A DNA stretch of 64,000 nucleotides. Source: Dermacentor variabilis. Its lineage: Eukaryota; Arthropoda; Arachnida; Ixodida; Ixodidae. Both the position numbers and the translations under genes were made by a program. The notes beneath the pieces are model-generated. The model worked only from the letters and a program-made list of their open reading frames with translations. It did no database searches and was not told the origin of the DNA. The stretch lies in contig NC_134572.1 in the NCBI RefSeq assembly GCF_050947875.1, positions 120,523,105-120,587,104 on the forward strand, in the 5' to 3' direction. Shown here piece by piece: positions 33,866 through 44,528 of this stretch; positions within the stretch are counted from its first letter, which is position 1, and each line of letters starts with the position of its first letter.

Positions 33866-34140
33866 TTTCCGCCGTCGCCGTCGGCGTCGCCATGAGGTTC
33901 CGTATGAAGTCTAAGGGCGATAAAATCATCGTCACGCGCCGTATGCTGTACGTGCGAGTGAAAGAATGCGAGGGTGAGCGGGTGATCGCGGCTGAATGTC
34001 GGGCACGCAGGAGTGGAAACCGGGGAGGCAGCGCGCCTTCTTCCATCGCGCGCAAGGCTTCAGGGAAAGGGGTAAGGAGGTAAGGCGCGTTCTACTCGCG
34101 GCGCTCCGGGCGGGCGCCGCGAGTAGATGGCTTGAAAACT
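33866..34140. repeat. GC-rich block, probable dispersed repeat
   Basis: Starts with TTTCCGCCGTCGCCGTCGGC and ends with a perfect 13-bp inverted repeat (CTACTCGCGGCGC at 34092-34104 with GCGCCGCGAGTAG at 34114-34126). I recall similar blocks dispersed in tick genomes, but no second copy is present here to confirm it. Confidence 0.4.
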
Positions 34141-35270
34141 ATCTGCGACGGACACAGAGTCCGTCTTGCGCTGTGTTATGCCGGCTCAGTTCGTGTTCAC
34201 GCGAGACGCAGCACGTTTGTCAATTCGCTCGCTGGTGCTGCCGCGTTTCCTCGCTCTAACGTATCGACCGCGCGTTTCCGCGGTCATCGAGTGAGTGGTG
34301 GCAATTCTTGCTTGAGCACGTGTGACACCACGCCTGTTAATTTATTTACTATGTCTATGTGTAAAAGTTTACATGGCCGATAAAACTGCTATCCTTAGTT
34401 TGCATAGCCTTGCACTAATTTGCTATTGCAATCCATGCTTTGCCTGTCGGACGAAATTGCGACTTTTATTTTTCCTTTTGCCCTTGAAAGTAAGGGTCTT
34501 TGGTAAGCTACATCACTGACGTGCCGTTGAACTGCGATTCAAGAGAGTACTTTCGAAAGTGCAGGTCACCTCGTTGTTCTTTAAGGTTGCACTGTACACT
34601 GCATTTTAAAACCCCGGTCACTCTGCAGATACAACCGGAGCACCACTCATAATAAAGCTTCCCACAAGCGTAGATTCGCAGCACCAGCCAACCACCAGTG
34701 ACATTACGGAAGTCGCCAGTCGCGCTTAACCTCAGCCAACACAGCTTCCGCGAGAAAGCAAGATAGGCGACGCTCGGTCCAGACAAAATGGGGGATGCCA
34801 TGCAAGCGCGTAGCAGGAGTGAAAACCGCGCCGACCAAATCTACCAAACTTGATAAACTTGGCTGGCTGTGCTCTGCCGCTCGCTTCAGGGCCGCGGCGT
34901 CTAGCTTTATGCGCCATTGACAAGAAGGGTGAAAGGGCAAAACTTACACAGGATACACTACGGCGATATGCCCGGATGTTGCGAGTTCCGCAGCGAACTT
35001 TCCCCCACTCCCTCTCCAATCCTGCCTCCAGCGTCGAATAGCGAGATAAAGAGAAGCAGAATAAATATTAGGCGGAAACGAGGATGGGCGGGTCGAAGTG
35101 TGGTGACAGTCCACTTTCTAGACTTACGGGCGCCAACCAGCGTTGCCGGTGTTGCGATAAGGCTGCGCGTAAAACTAGCGCGCGCGCATTCTGCGATAAG
35201 ATAGGTAGGGGCGGGGATAGGAGGTTTGCAGTGCGGAGTCGGAGGACAAAACGGCAAAAGCGCCCGTGCA
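34141..35270. other. No recognised feature
   Basis: Several overlapping ORFs of 60-110 codons in both directions at 34700-35290 reflect higher GC content; none shows a domain or motif. Confidence 0.45.
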
Positions 35271-35396
35271 CCGTGCACTAGGTGCATGTTAAAGAACCAC
35301 AGATGGTCAAAATTAATTCAGAATTCTGCACTATACTGCATGCCTCACAATAACATTGTGGCTTTGTTACGTAAAACTCCAGAATTAAATTTTTGA
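35271..35396 (+). repeat. SINE 3' part (Ruka-like)
   Basis: TAGGTGCATGTTAAAGAACC, CACAGATGGTCAAAATTAATTC, ATGCCTCACAATAACATTGTGG and GTTACGTAAAACTCCAGAATT follow the order of the SINE 3' half. It lacks the tRNA-like head. Confidence 0.7.
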
Positions 35397-38300
35397 TATC
35401 AGAAGACTATGCTCTGGCGGGCTTAGTGCATTGGAAGTAGTTGCTGAGCCGGCAACATGCCATGGCCACCACGTTTTATAACGCATCAATGGGTCCGCTG
35501 AAAGCACCGACTGACTACCGAGAAACTGTTTGAAGCCAGCGCAGAGGCGCGGCCAGCTCACCGTACTCGCGGCTGGGCCATGCCCATCGCCACCGGCGAC
35601 GGGACAAACATGAGATACAACTTGTTTTTCACAATATTTTATGGAAGATTCAATAAGCAGAGGTGTAAACCGGGTCCTCCGTGACGAATGACGTTCACTA
35701 ATCCTTTTTAGCACAACCACGACCTGCCGAGACAAGTACTGCTGGGGACAGGCGTAAGGTCACCGCAGTGCTCTCCATGTAAGACGACTCACCGCCTAGA
35801 ACGCCACCTATATTCTGTTCTTTTGACAAAATTAAGCGAAAAGGTTAAGCGATCGCGAACGTATGTATTTCGCGGCCATCAGCGGTTGCTTTTAAAGCGT
35901 CGTGCGCTACAGCTCCAAAATGAAAGCGGTACGCGGCACCAAGACCGACTATAACAAAAACGTCACGTACAACTTGTTTCGCACATGTTTGTACAACTTA
36001 TTTTGAACGCACTGTATTGACCGCTCGAATGAAGGATTGTATAAATTCGGCCTTTCGCGAGATGTGACGACTGCTGTCATACAAGTGGCGCGAATGAAAG
36101 CTGCGGTACGAAAAAAGTTCATTTCGGAACAAGCGTTGCGCCGCTGGTCCCCTGGCAACACAGTTTCGCCGCCAGTTCGCCGTGGATGTCCGCCTACATT
36201 TCATTTGTATATGAAGTTATGGCAAAGGCAATGCTAAGCGACGTCAAAAGTAAGCAGTTTGCGATCAGGAGCGGTTATTGACACGCAGTCCTACACGGCT
36301 TGATCGGGGGTGGAAGGGGGTGGAGGCTTAATAGCGTCTTGAGGAACGGGTGACTGAAGTCGACTGAGGCGGGCAGTGATGCACGTGGCACCGCTGGTCC
36401 AAGAAACCTCGTTGTCAGCTGGCTTTCAGACACCCGGCACACCGTTGCAGTATAGTTGGTACAGTGGCTAGCGTTGTACTTGCGGGAATCTTGCAAAATG
36501 GAGGCGCTCCCTCTATGAATGGCTCCGCTTCCTTGCGCGCAGGCAGTGCCACTTTTCAATTTGCGGATTACAACAGCACGAATAAATAGACAAACTTCCA
36601 GTACTCGGAAATAAACATTTGTGAATTTATAGCCATAGCGCTTTGAAACGAACAGAGGCCGGCAGCCCGCGTGATTTTTGCGTGAGCTTCAGTGGCGATT
36701 TTAATATTATAATTCCTTATTTAAGAAACGAAAGTATGCTGATCGTATCATTGTAAGGCATCATCTTGTTCAAGGTACATTTTGAACGGTTGTCATTTCA
36801 GGCGGAAACAGAAGCAAGATACAAAATCACAGTAGCGAAATGACTGCTTGCGTAGCGGTTGAAATGGCCAAACCTTAAATGAATATGAACATTTGCGGCA
36901 AATAGTGTAAAATCGTAACGTCGCTTCCGTGTGCTTGTGTGAAGTCATATTTTATCCTAATTTTCGTTTGAATAAAGCTATCCTTTCCCGAGGCACATAT
37001 GGCAGAGGTTGCAACATGCCGCCAGTTTTTGCCCATATGAGTTTCCAAGAAGGCACCGCTACCAGTCTACATATAACCTTGCGGTTTCTGAGTTAATACA
37101 GTCGCAGTTCTACACGCCCGAATTGTAGAGAGAGCGATGCTGAGAAAAAACCACGCTTAGCATGCTTTGGTAAGTATTTTTGCGTAATGTGGCTGTCATT
37201 GTTTTCTAAGCAAAATGTGCACTCACTCACGTCTTTTCTTTCATCTTTAATGGCATTATGTCGTTTTATTCGTGCGTTTCTCTGAAATATAATAAAAGTT
37301 TTCTCATGCGTTCGGGCTCCACGCCTATTATTCCCATAGTGTACGGCATTAATTTATCAAAGTACACAGCCAACATGCACTGACCACAGGTGAAGGCTAA
37401 TACAGGTCAGGTAATTACCCCTTACCCTGCTCAGAACAAACAGGCTTTGATTTCGAGGCTCTCCTACAGTAAATAAATGCAAGGTTGTCCGGGCACAGCA
37501 ATAAAGTGTGCTCGGGCGAATAAGCTTAATTTGACTCGTAGTGGCCACTAATTCTCTGAGAGATCAAAAGATCAGCGGTGCATAGCCACCATCTCGGTCC
37601 GCACTGACCCTTATAGATTAAAATTCGCAGGCGGTGCAAACAGCGGCGCGCAATATCGCCTCTTGCTGGCACAATGTAGATTAATCTCTTTCAGCAGGGA
37701 CTTCCCCACCACGGTATCACCAATATTATACTTCCGCAAGCAGCTTTTTTACGTCTATTTGCCTTTTATCCAATATATGTAATTAGACTGGAAGGATGTC
37801 TGATCCCAGTTGAACAGCAAAATGGGCAGAAAATGAACTTCCAGCTATCCATGGCTGAAATGAATATTCCCGCACATCTTGTATAATGAAGTCCAGCAGT
37901 GCTTGGCGCGTACTCGACAGCGAAGTGAGAGCCCGTTTTGTTCCGACTTGGAATTTGCGAAGTTTATAAATAAAGCATGCATCATGTAATGATTTTGTTC
38001 AGCTTAAAATTTACTTTTGTACAGATATGCAGTGCACGTAACGCTCCTTACAGCCGTATTATTCCCACTTTTTTAAAATCTAACACCGAAACTGATGCTA
38101 TTTTGGGTCTAAAATTAGCACATTGAATAGTACTTAACCTCTTGTACGTGCTACAATGTTTCACTCCGAAATCAAGTTGTACACTTGTACGTAATTAAAG
38201 AACATTGTTAATCTTGTATTATTGTGCAGAAAATATTATCTGAGCAACTCCAATTAGGTACAGTTGGCTGGCTTTATTATAACACATTCCGACATATACA

Positions 38301-38833
38301 CTTTGTGAGTCAAAGTTTAAGTACCTGCATTTTCGCGTTTAAAACGTAGTTGAAAAGGCATCTTTTTTCGTCGCCGGTAGAGATACAACGCTCTCGCGCA
38401 GAATTATGTTAATTTTCCTAATGCTACGGATCATAATGATGATATACAACCACTTATAGTGCCGTACGCATCTGGCTTTCAAGCTGTTGTCTGGTGGCGA
38501 CAGTCACACTGTGGACTCTGAACGCACCGAATTCGCGGGAAAATTCTGTAATGAGTGTTTTTTGCAGGCTGTACCAAGGCGTAAAATAAACAGGGTTTTC
38601 GGTTCTTGTGTTTAAGGTAGCCAGAATGCAAAATTCAGTAATCCGATCACTGTAGAAGAAATCAAAACTTCTGTAATTGCCAAACAATGCATGCCATTAA
38701 GCTTCAACTTGCATATGTGTTTTTATGATGCATCCCTATTCACTTCCCGACAGTAGGATTGAAAGAACATAATCTCTCTGATGTGCGCGTCTTGTGGAGT
38801 GATCGACGATAGCCTGTCTGGAATAATACACTC
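35397..38833. other. No recognised feature
   Basis: About 3.4 kb with short ORFs only (largest 116 codons, minus, 35385-35735). No repeat or motif is supported. Confidence 0.5.
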
Positions 38834-39010
38834 TCATGGGATCCACTGAAAGATTATTGCGTGTCGCGCTTGGTTTCCCTTCGTGAGATTTTTGATAGTG
38901 TCGTAAGCCATAATATTATTCATTGTTTCTATACTGGTGCGGTTAAACTGTGCGAGTGCCGCCTGGGAATCACTAAATGTTATCCTGTTTTGGCGCCTCT
39001 CGTACAGAAG
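38834..39010 (-). pseudogene. LINE RNase H remnant
   Basis: The minus strand reads ITFSDSQAALAQF, then TIKNLTKGNQARHAIIFQWIP. The pattern is an Asp-Ser-Gln block followed about 40 residues later by FQWIP, which is the end of the RNase H domain in I-like LINEs (normally FQWIPGHCG). Only this part is recognisable. The 128-codon minus ORF at 39236-39622 has no motif that I can place. Confidence 0.5.
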
Positions 39011-40289
39011 TAATAAATTCAATCGTGCACACGATATGGAAACAGTTTCGCGCTGTTGACAACATTTCTTTAGATAACCCACATGCTTCTTCTTTATTGA
39101 ACTGAAGTAGAACAAATCCTTTAGTAGACGAATTAGTATACTAGACACAGCCGCACAGGTATGTTTCGTGGATACCGGATGTATAATGTACATAGCTGTT
39201 GATGCTGAGCTACTTTCATAAACAGGTCTGGTTTTCTAATTAGACATTTTACTGACAACTTTACTCATATGAGGGACGAGGGTAACCGTGAGGTGTATTA
39301 GGCGCCAGTTCTCACGACTCATGAGCTTGCAGAAGAACGAGGTGTTCCTGACTTTATTTATTAAAGCGGTCCTGCCGTCTCGCACTAGAACCTTAATGAT
39401 GCGCGTTCTTCTATTCAGTCTCAAGACGCAAGTATCTAGGTCAGAATTTGGATAGGCTGACGACTGAGTCATGATTTGTTCATAAATTAGCTGAAATCGA
39501 TGGATCCAATGCTGGCATTTCTCATTCGTACGTTCGCAAGCAAAGTCAGTGTATTCTCCGTGAATGGCCCTGCACGAGTGTATGCGGCACCCTGAGACGT
39601 TCACCTGTGACACCGTTTCCATCTACTACAGCGCTTTCCCAGTCCAGCAGAAAAGCACTCACAAGTGTGCTAGCAAAAGCCGTGAAGTTAAACGTCAGCA
39701 GGCCGAAAAGCAACTTGACTGTAGAAGATCATCCAGAAAGAAGCCAGGCGCCTGTTCGTGCATATGATTGTGCGCGTTTGTGTACGCTTTATGGGAGAGC
39801 CAAAGTGCCGACTCACCGCCTCGCTTTAAGCTGCGTTCCTGAATACCCAGCTTGTTTCCGTTGAACCATGTGTCCGTCTGCGCAGGGGGAAACACCAGTG
39901 AAGCTGCGTTCCTGGCCGGTGACCACGTCAATCCTGGATTGAATGATAAGTACTCCTGCAAGCACGTGGAGATATATTTTACTCGTTAGCACATTTATAT
40001 CTGTTGTTGTACTTGCTCACACATATACCAGTTCAAGAGGAACATGGGCGTAGATCATTTGCGAAGTTTTCCTTCCATCAAAGATACGTTGACCTCACTC
40101 TGGTACAGATGATTTGTGCCTTATGAAGCTGAACTTTATTACACACTTGTGAAGTGCATTATCACAGCGTAAGATAGACTTCGAAGTAAGTGCGCTAACA
40201 TCGCGAGAGGACCACAACAGAGTTTGTTAAGCGGTCGACTGCGATGCACAATATCTGCCAGATATGTGCGGGAATCTTTGCCACAATGA
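39011..40289. other. No recognised feature
   Basis: Includes overlapping short ORFs at 39564-39961 on both strands, with no domain. Confidence 0.45.
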
Positions 40290-40520
40290 GCCACATGAAT
40301 TCAGCTGCTACAGCAGACGCTACTAAATCAATTGCAGTTGCTGTTTATGTTATTCGCCAAGGCATTTAACATTATGTTATTTTCACCGACTCACAAGCGT
40401 CTCTGCAGTCGCTGAAGTCACAATGCACCTATGAGCAGATAGTCAATGGCATGTCAGGCAACTGCGTATTAAAGCTTACGAATTGCATCACAGCGTGATT
40501 CTCTCGTAGTGATTCCCCCA
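40290..40520 (+). pseudogene. LINE RNase H remnant, plus strand
   Basis: The reading contains ADATKSIAVAVYVIRQGI, a stop, HYVIFTDSQASLQSLKSQ and a further degraded stretch. FTDSQASL is the third catalytic Asp block of RNase H in I-like LINEs. It is oriented opposite to the remnant at 38834-39010. Confidence 0.5.
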
Positions 40521-41407
40521 CATTTTAGCAACAAAGGAATATTCTTTCTCATAGCGTTGCCCGGCACTGCACACAGCAGTTCGACGGATTCAACACGATT
40601 TTCGAGGAAAAGTGAAGTGAGTTTATCTACTCTCGTGTGGGTTGCGCAATAACCTGTCCGGTGTGATTAAAGCCATCGGTACGCCAGCATGCATAAAACT
40701 AACGCATCTGGCGACTACCAAAAAACATGGGTCCCCAACAGACGAGGCCAAGCATGCCTCGACAGCAACAGGCTCAACGGGGCTTACACAAGCTACATGA
40801 AAAGTGAACTTACGCTGTCGGACTCAATTCATTTGTTTGTAATTTGCTTGCGCCCAATGTTTAAGATGGCATGTAGCTTGTTTTATGTGATTGCAATTCA
40901 TACTCTTCAAAAAAATTTCTGTCGTTGCGCGCAGTGAAAGCGCTTTTACTATTCTTGAGAACCACAATTTTTTATAGAGGTTATGGCGATATTTTTAGTT
41001 CTTGTGGGGCGTCCTTTCGTGTGTATGCGGTCTTTGCAATTGTGTTCTATTATTAAGTACATCATAGATCTTACCAAACAGCTGGAGCGGTGCTCTCGGC
41101 AATCGAGTGAAAAAATAATTTTTTCATAAATTCAGCATGTCGATTCAGCTGTCAATATACGTCGTACCTGCATTTATTGACCTACGATTTACCTGTTAAC
41201 GCTTCAACTCTCCAAACTTAAGAACACTCCGCCCTTCGAGTCAATGCAGAGTGAATAATCAAACTGCTGACCCAAAGGTCATCTGAAAGTTTTCTCTTTG
41301 CGCTCTCTGTTTCTTTTTTATGCGAATACCCTTTTCTCCCGTGCTGGATAGTCAACCAGCATAACGCCTTCATAACCTCCTTGGACTTCTTTACAGCATT
41401 TCTAATA
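40521..41407. other. No recognised feature
   Basis: The spacer up to the gypsy LTR; short ORFs only. Confidence 0.5.
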
Positions 41408-41521
41408 TGGCCTAGTGGCCACAAGGCCAGCCTTTATTCACAAACGCGTGCATTTTATAGGCAGGCGTGACGTCACACATAAGATAGTATCGGCGCAGTT
41501 TCCATGCACCGCACGTTATCA
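41408..41521 (-). repeat. Gypsy 3' LTR
   Basis: On the minus strand it begins TGATAACGTGC and ends CTAGGCCA. It matches 48007-48120 with several substitutions (for example GACGTCACAC against GAAATCACAC). A purine-rich tract lies just upstream. Confidence 0.75.
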
Positions 41522-41522
41522 G

Positions 41523-41540
41523 ATTTCCTTCCCTCTAACA
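41523..41540 (-). promoter_or_regulatory. Polypurine tract of the gypsy element
   Basis: The minus strand reads GTTAGAGGGAAGGAAAT immediately before the LTR start TGATAACG, which is the expected place for the plus-strand primer. Confidence 0.6.
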
Positions 41541-41549
41541 TTTATTTGT

Positions 41550-42176
41550 TTATTTTGCAAACTCCTCTTGTTTGAAACGGTCCGGTGGCTTGCGGGTGCG
41601 CGTACTGCGCCGTAGCGGTTGCCTTTCCGCTGGCGGTGTAGCTAACCGTGGCTCCAGCTCTGACATCGACGTTAATGACCTAGATGCCGTTGGCGGTGTC
41701 CGGCAGTCTGTGCCAGCAGGTGGGAAAGGCTGTTGAGCTTGCTGAACTGGATGTGTTGGAGCTGCGTTTGCTGCGGCCGGTGACGTGCTCTCTGCTGCAT
41801 AGTCGCTGTGCTGCGTCACGCGATTTTCGAGTCGCGACTCGTGTTCCAGCCTAGCTGCCGGGCCAGCATGACGTGACCGCAAGTGGTCGGCGTGTGTAAA
41901 CCGGAGTTGTTCGCCCACTTTTACAACAAACGTCACAGCACTCACAACCTGGTGCACAACACCTTCCTCCCACGAGCCACATTCACCGTGCACAGTTTTC
42001 ACAAACACTTCATCCCCAACATCAAACAAGCGCTCACTCCCGCGACACCTATCTCGCTGTTCTTTGAGTTCCTGCTGCTTGGTGAGCATAGCTCTCGAAA
42101 AGTCTGGTTTCAACAATGAAAGTTTCGTGCGTGGCTGTCGCTTAAGAAAAAGCTCAGACGGTGTCTTTCGTGACAC
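41550..42176 (-). pseudogene. Gypsy pol C-terminus (integrase tail)
   Basis: The reading begins RKTPSELFLKRQPRTKL, the conserved end of the integrase core region in gypsy elements. It continues through FDVGDEVFVKTVHGECGSW, FVVKVGEQLRFTHADHLR and a low-complexity linker, and ends in RRSTRTRKPPDRF just before the LTR. A frame change near 42160-42180 separates it from the integrase core. Confidence 0.8.
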
Positions 42177-43182
42177 TACTGGGTGTGTTGCGGTATGCCA
42201 TCAAAAAAAAACTGTCAATACGTTCCTGGAACGAACATGTACCTGACGAATTCCTTTCCAAGACTTGCCTTATCAGAGCACGTTTCACCGTTGGCACTTT
42301 TCGTTCGGCTGCGCCGTTTGAAGCTGCATGATAAGGAGGTATGCGAATGTGTTTCCCACCGTTGGCGGCCATGAAGTCTGCAAACTGGGCTGCAGTAAAT
42401 TGCGGCCCATTATCGCTTACCAATGTTTCCGGGAAACCGTAAGCTGCAAAGGCACTTCGAAGCTTTTCAATTGTCTTTGCAGTAGACACCGACGACATTG
42501 GCCATACCTCGACCCACTTGGAATACGAGTCAACAAGAACAAGAAACACATTTGCACTCGTTTGAGCAAAATCTACATGCACGCGTGACCAGCATCTAGT
42601 AGGATAACTCCATGGATGAAGCGGTACAGGCTCGGCTGCAGGTTGCACTGCCTGGCATATTTTACAATTGTTTACGTACTCTTCTATGGCTTGGTCAATT
42701 CCAAGCCACCAAACAAAACTGCGAGCCAGCATTTTCATGCGACTTGCCCCAGGATGTTCATTGTGTAACAAGCCGAGCGTGCGATACCTCAGCACTTCAG
42801 CGATAGCTATCCGGACTCCCCACGTTACGGAGCCCTGCTCCAGCGACAATTCATCTCGACGTACGTAATACGCCTTGAGGTCTTCAGAGCAGCAACTAGG
42901 ACAACCATTGAGAGTAAAGTCAGCTACACGACTTAATGTCAAACATCGTCTGGACGCTTTGGCAATTTCGTCGGCTGTCAATGGAAGACATTGAAATACT
43001 GGCAAACATTCTGCCAATTCTTTTTCAGTCGGCACTATTTGAGGCAATTTGGACAAGGCGTCAGCCACATTCATGTTCTTTCCCTTACTGTGCTTAAGGC
43101 GGTGCCTGTAGGCTGCAAAGGTCATTGCCCAGCGCTGCATGCGTGCTGCAGCTAACGCTGGTGTAGGCTTTCCTTCGCCCAA
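42154..43182 (-). pseudogene. Gypsy RNase H end and integrase
   Basis: Starts inside RNase H (RMQRWAMTFAAY and NVADALSKLP). An HHCC zinc-binding region follows (HNEHPGAS to NNCKICQ). The catalytic core has WSRVHVDFA (Asp), FVL-like strands, TLVSDNGPQF (Asp), IRIPPYHAASNGAAERKV (Glu) and AYRNTP. All three DDE residues are present. The frame ends near the shift at 42154-42176. Confidence 0.85.
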
Positions 43183-44520
43183 GATACCAAGCAGCGGCTG
43201 GTGGTCGGCGTATATTGTAAAGTTCCGCCCATACAGATAACGGTGAAACTTTTAAAGTCCAAATATCAAGGTCAATGGTTCCCGTTCACACTGCGCGTAC
43301 TTCTTTTTCCGCTGCGCGGAGGGTTCGCGAAGCAAACGCTATAGGCCTTTCTTCTCCGTCTGCAGTTTCATGAAATATGACTGCGCCTAGGCCATAGGAC
43401 GGCGCGTCACAAAGCACTCCGATCGGTTTGTCAACGTCGTAGAACGTGAGGACTTTGCTACTAACAAGCAGTTGTTTTGTATCTGCGAAAACATCGCTGC
43501 ATTCCTTCGTCCACGACCACTTTTTATCTTTCTTTAAAAGCCTATACAGTGGCTCAGCGACAGTTGCACAGTTCCTCAGGAACTTTGAGTAGAAATTTAG
43601 CATACCCAAATATGCTTTTACTTCTGCGACGTTGGTAGGCTCAGGTGCATCAGCAATCGCTCTTATCTTTGCTTTCATGGGATAAATCCCTTCAGCAGTC
43701 ACCGTGTGACCCAAGTAAGTCACCGGTTCCTTAAAGAAACGGCATTTGTCGGCGTTCAACGCGATGTTATACTCACGTAGCCTTTCAAGGACCCGCCCTA
43801 GCGTCTTTTGACAGGTATCTGTGTCAGATCCTGCCACGATCACATCATCGATATAGCACCCTACATGAGGAATGCCTTTCAGTACTTCGTCCATCGTAGA
43901 CTGAAATATTGCGGGTGCACTTGCCACACCATAGGGAAGGTGTTGAAACTGGAACAAACCCATACTAGTGTTCACAGTCAACAGTGGTCGTGACTCGGGA
44001 TTCAGTGGTACTGATACGCTGCGGACAGGTCAAGAACACAGAACACTTTACCGCCTGCAATTGTTGAGTACAGGTCTTCTGGCCTGGGTAGCGGGTAATG
44101 GTCCATTTTTAACACTGATATAATTGTGACTTTGTAGTCTCCGCAGAGCCTAAGACTGCCGTCTTTCTTGGGCACTGCCACAAGCGGGGTTGCCCAGTCG
44201 CTATGCGGTACTTGTCATGGCATGCTTATTTCCACCATATCGGGGGGTTGTTTTTCCACTTTCTCTTTAAGTGCAAATGGAACAGACCTGGCACGACAAA
44301 ATACTGGCACCGCGTTTGCATTCAGGGCTATTTTCGCAACACAATTTTTCACAGTGCCTAGTGTCTGAGAAAACACTGCAGGGTACTTTTTCTGCAATGA
44401 AGCAACTCTATCCTCTGCAGTTACCTGACCAATCTCGTGCCAGTCTAGCTTAAGATGTTCAAGCCAGTTCCGCCCAAGCAATGCTGGTAGTTTCCGTTCG
44501 TTATATATTTAACTACTACT
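43183..44520 (-). pseudogene. Gypsy reverse transcriptase and RNase H
   Basis: Two open parts make up this region. 44481-44215 reads LGRNWLEHLKLDWHEIGQV and KYPAVFSQTLGTVKN, then VPFALKEKVEKQ, which is the region between protease and RT. After a stop come ATPLVAVPKKDGSLRLCGDYK and FCVLDLSAAYQ (first catalytic Asp). 43981-43286 reads LPYGVASAPAIFQSTMDEVL, GCYIDDVIVAGS (catalytic YIDD), YLGHTVTAEGI and YLGMLNFYSKFLRN, then the RNase H beginning. Frame changes lie near 44005 and 43285. The ATGs at 43981 and 44481 are internal. Confidence 0.85.
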
Positions 44521-44528
44521 ATTGGCAG
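44521..44528 (+). repeat. Target-site duplication of the RTE insertion, left
   Basis: ATTGGCAG, repeated exactly at 47598-47605. It is part of the gypsy pol coding sequence (Leu-Pro-Ile on the minus strand). Confidence 0.85.

Noticed and set aside
41883..42868. Plus-strand ORFs opposite gypsy integrase
   Set aside because: Shadows of the minus-strand pol frames; no independent motif.
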